Shown here in pieces: positions 13,417 to 17,289 of a DNA stretch of 17,289 nucleotides (position 1 is the stretch's first letter; each line of letters opens with the position of its first letter). Location of the stretch: NCBI GenBank assembly GCA_025352845.1, contig JANXSC010000234.1, positions 1 through 17,289 on the forward strand, written 5' to 3'. The DNA comes from Opitutaceae bacterium (lineage in GTDB: Bacteria > Verrucomicrobiota > Verrucomicrobiia > Opitutales > Opitutaceae). The notes under the pieces are model-generated. The model worked only from the letters and a program-made list of their open reading frames with translations, was not told the DNA's origin and ran no database searches. Both the position numbers and the translations under genes were made by a program.

Positions 13417-15654
13417 CTAACCGTTCCGGCCAAACAGCAACCGCAGCGAATTCAGGCATACGACCAGCGTGCTCCCCTCGTGCGCCGCGACACCCACGGC
13501 CAATGGCACCGCGCCGATTGCGGTCGCGATGACCATCACGATCACGACGCCAAGCGAGATCGTGAGGTTCTGGCGAATGATCGCCCGCGCGCGCCGACTG
13601 AGCCGATACGCAGCGAGAAAATTTTCAATCCGATCGTGCATCAGGATCACCTCGGCTTGTTCCAGCGCCGCGTCGCTGCCGCGCGCGCCCATCGCCACGC
13701 TGACATCAGCGGCGGCGAGCGAGGGCGCATCGTTCACGCCGTCGCCGACCATCGCGACTTTCCGGCCGTCGCGTCGCAGGGACTGAATCGCCTCCACCTT
13801 GTCTTCGGGCGAAAGTCCCGCGCGCACTTCATCGAGACCGAGTTCCTTCGCCACCGCTTCGGCGGTGTGACGGCGGTCGCCGGTCAGCATCACGGTGCGG
13901 ATACCTTTCGCTTTCAGTTGCGCGAGCACCCCGCGCGACTCCGCGCGAATCTGATCTTTCAACAGCACGCGGCCAACGAGGTCTTTGGCGATGACCCACA
14001 CTTCGCTGAGTTCCGCCGCAGCGGCGGGCAACTCCTTCGCCCACGCGGCCAGCGGTCCGCTCTCCAGCAGCTCGCGCCGGCCGAGCAGCAGCGTCGCCCC
14101 GCCCACTTTGCCGCGCAGCCCCTGGCCCGTGAGCGATTGAAAATCGTCGAGCGTCAGCTCGCTCACACCCTCGGCCTTCGCGTGGCGCACGATCGCGCGC
14201 GCGATCGGGTGCTGCGACTTCGCCTCGAGCGTAAACGCCAGCTGCAGCACCTCGCGATCGCGGCCGCGCGGATAACTTTCGCAGCCCACCACCGCGAGTT
14301 CGCCGGTCGTGAGCGTGCCCGTTTTGTCCAGCGCCACGGCCGTGATGTCCGCGAGTTTTTCAATGGCCGCGCCACCGCGAAACAGCACGCCGTGCCGCGC
14401 GCCCCACGCGATGGCCGCGAGAATTGCCGAGGGAATGGAGAGGACCAGCGCACACGGGCTCGCGACGACCATGAGCGTCATCGCGCGATAAAACGCCGAG
14501 CGCGTCTCCGGCGTATTCGTGAACGCCGGCAGGTGAAAACCCAGCCACCACAGGAGAAACATCGCGAACGATCCGCCGATGACGGCGTAGGTGTAGCCCG
14601 TCCCGAATTTGTCCGTGAAGCGCTCGCTCGGCGCCTTCAGTTTCTGCGCCGTCTGGATGAGCCGGATGATTTTTTGCAGCGTGCTCTCCGCTGGCAGCCG
14701 TGCGACGTCGAAGTCCACCGCGCCCCAGAGATTAATCGTGCCGCTGAAAACTTGGTCACCAATGCGTTTCTCGACGGGGACAGCCTCTCCCGTCAGCGCC
14801 GATTCATCACTCGCGCTCTTGCCGCTGACGACCATGCCGTCCGCCGCAAATGCCTCGCCGGGTTTCACGCGCACGCGCTGCCGCACCTGCAGGGCCTCGA
14901 CCGCAATTTCTTTTTCCGTGCCATCTGCGAGCACGAGCGTCGCGGTTTTCGGCGACGATTTCAGCAGCGCGCTCACCTCGCGCTGCGTGCGGTCGAGCGC
15001 GTATTCTTCCATGGCGCCCGACGCGGAAAAGAGAAACAACAGCAACACCGCCTCGCCCCACGCGCCGATGAACATCGCGCCGAGCGCCACCGCCAGCATG
15101 AGAAAGTGGATGTCGATTTCGCGCTTCCTCAAGTTTGCCCAGGTGTCCACAGCGGCGTCCCAGCCGCCCGCCACCACGCCGAGGAGAAAAAGCGCCTTCG
15201 CCAACCACGGCGCGCCCGGGGCGAGATAGCCGGCCGCCACGCCCGCGATTCCCGCCGCACCACAAACGGCGGCGAGCTTGGCCAGCAGCCGCCACTCCTG
15301 ATCGGCGGGCGAGGGCTCGGCCTTGATCTCGGGCCACTCCAGCTCACGCCACCGCCACATTTTTTCCGCCGTCACGCAGTGATCGCGCCCGACCACGAGC
15401 GCATCGCCCTCGCGCCGCACCGAGTAGCCCGCCGGCGCGCGCAAGGCCGCGCTCGCCGCCAACTCCGCCTCAATCGCGGCAATCGTCGCGGAAAGTTTTT
15501 CCTCCAGCCCCTCCACCTCGACGTGACCGATCGTGGCGACGGAGACCGTCTGCGCGGCCGGATCGATGCGCACGGCGCTCACGGTCGGCTGCGTGCGCAG
15601 GAACCGCACAAGTTCCCCGACCCAGTCGCCGCCCGCGTTCTTCGCCGTTTCCAT
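13417..15654 (-). CDS. Heavy-metal P-type ATPase, P1B-4-like (SPC / HEGST type)
   Basis: A 745-residue membrane pump (ATG at 15654; a GTG six bases upstream is the alternative, and numbering here is from that GTG). Actuator TGEA is at 290-293, the ion-path motif SPC at 401-403 in ASPCALVLSIPSA, the phosphorylated Asp445 in DKTGTLT, the HP pair at 484-485, the hinge MVGDGVNDAP at 637-646, and HEGST at 727-731 in the last membrane helix. SPC plus HEG(S/G)T marks the P1B-4 group, known for exporting Co, Zn or Fe(II), rather than the CPC pumps for Cu, Zn, Cd or Pb. The N-terminal 100 residues look like a degenerate metal-binding domain with no CxxC. It is divergent from the helicase gene and probably co-transcribed with the two lipoproteins downstream. 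Confidence 0.93.
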   Translation of the reverse strand: METAKNAGGDWVGELVRFLRTQPTVSAVRIDPAAQTVSVATIGHVEVEGLEEKLSATIAAIEAELAASAALRAPAGYSVRREGDALVVGRDHCVTAEKMWRWRELEWPEIKAEPSPADQEWRLLAKLAAVCGAAGIAGVAAGYLAPGAPWLAKALFLLGVVAGGWDAAVDTWANLRKREIDIHFLMLAVALGAMFIGAWGEAVLLLFLFSASGAMEEYALDRTQREVSALLKSSPKTATLVLADGTEKEIAVEALQVRQRVRVKPGEAFAADGMVVSGKSASDESALTGEAVPVEKRIGDQVFSGTINLWGAVDFDVARLPAESTLQKIIRLIQTAQKLKAPSERFTDKFGTGYTYAVIGGSFAMFLLWWLGFHLPAFTNTPETRSAFYRAMTLMVVASPCALVLSIPSAILAAIAWGARHGVLFRGGAAIEKLADITAVALDKTGTLTTGELAVVGCESYPRGRDREVLQLAFTLEAKSQHPIARAIVRHAKAEGVSELTLDDFQSLTGQGLRGKVGGATLLLGRRELLESGPLAAWAKELPAAAAELSEVWVIAKDLVGRVLLKDQIRAESRGVLAQLKAKGIRTVMLTGDRRHTAEAVAKELGLDEVRAGLSPEDKVEAIQSLRRDGRKVAMVGDGVNDAPSLAAADVSVAMGARGSDAALEQAEVILMHDRIENFLAAYRLSRRARAIIRQNLTISLGVVIVMVIATAIGAVPLAVGVAAHEGSTLVVCLNSLRLLFGRNG

Positions 15655-15686
15655 GGTCACGAACTGAGCACCCCATCATGTCGTCC

Positions 15687-15700
15687 GCAAATTCATTTGC
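15687..15700. promoter_or_regulatory. Operator-like palindrome in the ATPase/helicase divergent gap
   Basis: GCAAAT-TC-ATTTGC is a perfect 6-bp inverted repeat in an AT-rich patch of the 90-bp gap, 33-46 bases before the ATPase ATG. Its position suits a repressor site for a metal-efflux promoter. No regulator gene is adjacent. Confidence 0.35.
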
Positions 15701-15744
15701 TCCGCGCATCTCGCGATCATTGCCTGCCCGATTCACCCGCACCC

Positions 15745-17289
15745 ATGATCGGCCTCCGCGACGACACCGCCTCCGCGCCCCCGCCCGTCAGCCATGCGCC
15801 CGCCCTCGCCGCGAAAATTTTCGCGGAGGGCGGCTGGCTGCAGGAGGGGCTGCGCCTGGAACATCGCCCGCAGCAGGAGACGATGGCCCGCGCCGTCGCC
15901 GTCGCGATGAAGGACGACGAACCCCTGCTCTTCGAGGCCGGCACCGGCGTTGGCAAATCCCTCGCCTACCTCGTGCCCGGCATCATCCACGCCATCGACA
16001 CGTCGCGCCAACTGATCGTCTCCACCCACACGATCTCGTTGCAGGAGCAGATCCAGACCAGCGACCTGCCCACGTGCCGGCGGCTGTTCAAAACGACACC
16101 GACACTGGCGCGTTACGCCGAGTTCAAGTCCGCCGTGCTCGTCGGCAAATCGAATTACCTCTGCACAACGCGGCTCGCCTCGGCGCTCAAGGAAAAAAGC
16201 GACCTCTTCACCGGCCCCGAGCAGAGCGAACTCCTGCGCATCGCCGAATGGAGCGGGAAGACGGACACGGGCATCCGTCACGAACTCATGCCCCGCCCGA
16301 GCGACGAAGTGTGGGAGGCGGTCAGCGCCGACTCCTCCGGTTGCTCCCGGAAATACTGCGACGGCGAGCGCTGTTTTTACCAGCGGGCGAAAAAGCGCTG
16401 CGACTCCGCGCAGGTGCTCATCGTAAACCACAGCCTGCTCTTCGCGCTCATCCATCTCGGCGAGGCGGCGGGAAAACCCGACGCCAAGGGCGTCATGCGG
16501 CCCAACGATTTCGTCGTGCTCGACGAGGCGCACACCGTGCCCGAGGTCGCGACCGCGTCGTTCGGCCTCGCGCTCACCAGCTTCGGTTTCGAGCGGCTGC
16601 TGCGCTCCATCTACAACTCGAAAAAACGGAAGGGATTTCTGGCCAAGCTCGGCGACGCCTCCGCCTTGCTCGCGGTGGAGGAATGCCTCGAGGCTTCGCA
16701 CCAATTTTTCGCCTTCCTCCACGACAAGCTCCTCGCGACGCGCCCCATTCTGCGCGTGCGCGAGGAGGGTTTCGCCGAGCCGTGGCTCGACGAACCGCTC
16801 GCGAAACTCCTCGGCACCCTCGGAAAAATCGAAAGCAAGCTGCCCGAGGGCAAGGTGCGCGACGAGCTGAATGACAAACGCGTCCGCCTCGCCACCTATC
16901 GCGCAGGCATCACGCAATTCCTCACCCTCGCCGAAGCCGACGCGAACGTTTACTGGCTCGAACTTACCGGCAAGCACCGGAGCATCGTCGCCCTGCGCAG
17001 CGCGCCCATCGACGTCGCGCCGAAGCTGCGCGAGCTGCTCTTCGACTGCGACACGAGCGTCGTCTGCACCAGTGCCACGCTCGCGATGGGCGGCGCGATC
17101 GAGCCGTTTGCGCAGCGGATGGGTGCGGGTGATGCGCGCGCGGTGATGGTGCAGTCGCCCTTTGATTTTGCGCGGCACATGCGCGTCTTCGTCGCCAGCG
17201 ATGTGCCGCTGCCCACGCCGCAGGAAGCGAAACTCGCCCTCGACGTGCTCGCCGATCACATCGGTTACTGCGTGGAGCGCGTGCGCGGC
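15745..17289 (+). CDS. dinG: DinG/XPD-family ATP-dependent DNA helicase (runs off right edge)
   Basis: 515 codons are present, and the C-terminal part is cut by the window end. Residues 40-72 give the Q-like HRPQQ and Walker A GTGVGKS (66-72); VSTHTISLQEQ (motif Ia) is at 92-102. The iron-sulfur domain is marked by Cys140, Cys200, Cys205 and Cys210, with spacing like the cluster ligands of E. coli DinG; Cys219 is extra. VVLDEAH is at 257-263, and the second helicase domain begins near SVVCTSATLAMGG. The family unwinds DNA forks, D-loops or R-loops 5' to 3' and is damage-linked in E. coli. The ATG at 15745 is the first start in frame; no Shine-Dalgarno. No SOS box is obvious in the gap. Confidence 0.9.
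   Translation, partial: MIGLRDDTASAPPPVSHAPALAAKIFAEGGWLQEGLRLEHRPQQETMARAVAVAMKDDEPLLFEAGTGVGKSLAYLVPGIIHAIDTSRQLIVSTHTISLQEQIQTSDLPTCRRLFKTTPTLARYAEFKSAVLVGKSNYLCTTRLASALKEKSDLFTGPEQSELLRIAEWSGKTDTGIRHELMPRPSDEVWEAVSADSSGCSRKYCDGERCFYQRAKKRCDSAQVLIVNHSLLFALIHLGEAAGKPDAKGVMRPNDFVVLDEAHTVPEVATASFGLALTSFGFERLLRSIYNSKKRKGFLAKLGDASALLAVEECLEASHQFFAFLHDKLLATRPILRVREEGFAEPWLDEPLAKLLGTLGKIESKLPEGKVRDELNDKRVRLATYRAGITQFLTLAEADANVYWLELTGKHRSIVALRSAPIDVAPKLRELLFDCDTSVVCTSATLAMGGAIEPFAQRMGAGDARAVMVQSPFDFARHMRVFVASDVPLPTPQEAKLALDVLADHIGYCVERVRG

Noticed and set aside
15678..16874. 398-codon plus-strand open frame at the helicase start
   Set aside because: It is out of frame with the DinG motifs; Arg/Pro-rich shadow.
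15733..17259. 508-codon minus-strand open frame over the helicase
   Set aside because: Antisense to DinG with Walker A, DEAH and Fe-S cysteines; the frame is low-complexity Arg/Glu/Gly.
1..17289. CRISPR array, transposase, integrase or phage genes
   Set aside because: No regularly spaced direct repeats and no mobile-element protein motifs were seen; the repeats present are short intergenic palindromes.

Overview
This is a GC-rich bacterial chromosomal window made of densely packed housekeeping and repair genes. I see no phage, plasmid, CRISPR or integron signature. Gene content and style suggest a Verrucomicrobiota-like bacterium, possibly an Opitutaceae relative: many secreted and lipoprotein signals, start codons mostly lacking Shine-Dalgarno sequences, short gaps filled with REP-like repeats, and a secreted acetyl-xylan-esterase-like hydrolase. 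This placement is inference; no rRNA or taxonomic marker was tested.

Layout. Positions 1-316 (minus) hold the 5' end of a secreted FecR-domain protein. yqeY (507-956, minus) lies head-to-head with a secreted alpha/beta hydrolase (1057-2307). Next on the plus strand come an AI-2E/PerM-type transporter with a large extra C-terminal domain (2394-4376), an Ada-sensor/AraC/AlkA glycosylase fusion (4442-5869) and an O6-alkylguanine-DNA methyltransferase (5981-6487). The last two form an alkylation-repair pair with an inverted repeat between them.

From 11881 down to 6501 all genes read on the minus strand: asd, tRNA-Val(TAC), ilvN, ilvC, hemC, hemD, trpF. This block combines aspartate-family and branched-chain amino acid synthesis, tetrapyrrole synthesis and one tryptophan step. 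Its gaps carry three inverted pairs of a GTAG-footed REP-like palindrome. One pair supplies the hemC stop codon and ends one base before the hemD start codon. Another forms a terminator-like hairpin plus T6 that ends two bases before the hemC start codon.

A YkuD-fold L,D-transpeptidase (11865-12422, plus) overlaps the 5' end of asd head-to-head. On its far side a minus-strand group runs from a P1B-4-type metal efflux ATPase (15654-13417) into two tandem, related small lipoproteins (13361-12894 and 12889-12440). A DinG-type iron-sulfur helicase (15745 onward, plus) diverges from the ATPase across a 90-bp gap holding a short perfect palindrome, and runs off the right edge.

Most proteins here are well-known families. 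The more unusual signals are in the spaces between genes and in domain combinations: REP-like hairpins used as gene boundaries in the ilv-hem cluster, tRNA-Val directly ahead of valine-biosynthesis genes, the split and rearranged Ada system, the transporter's C-terminal domain, and the duplicated lipoprotein pair behind the metal pump.
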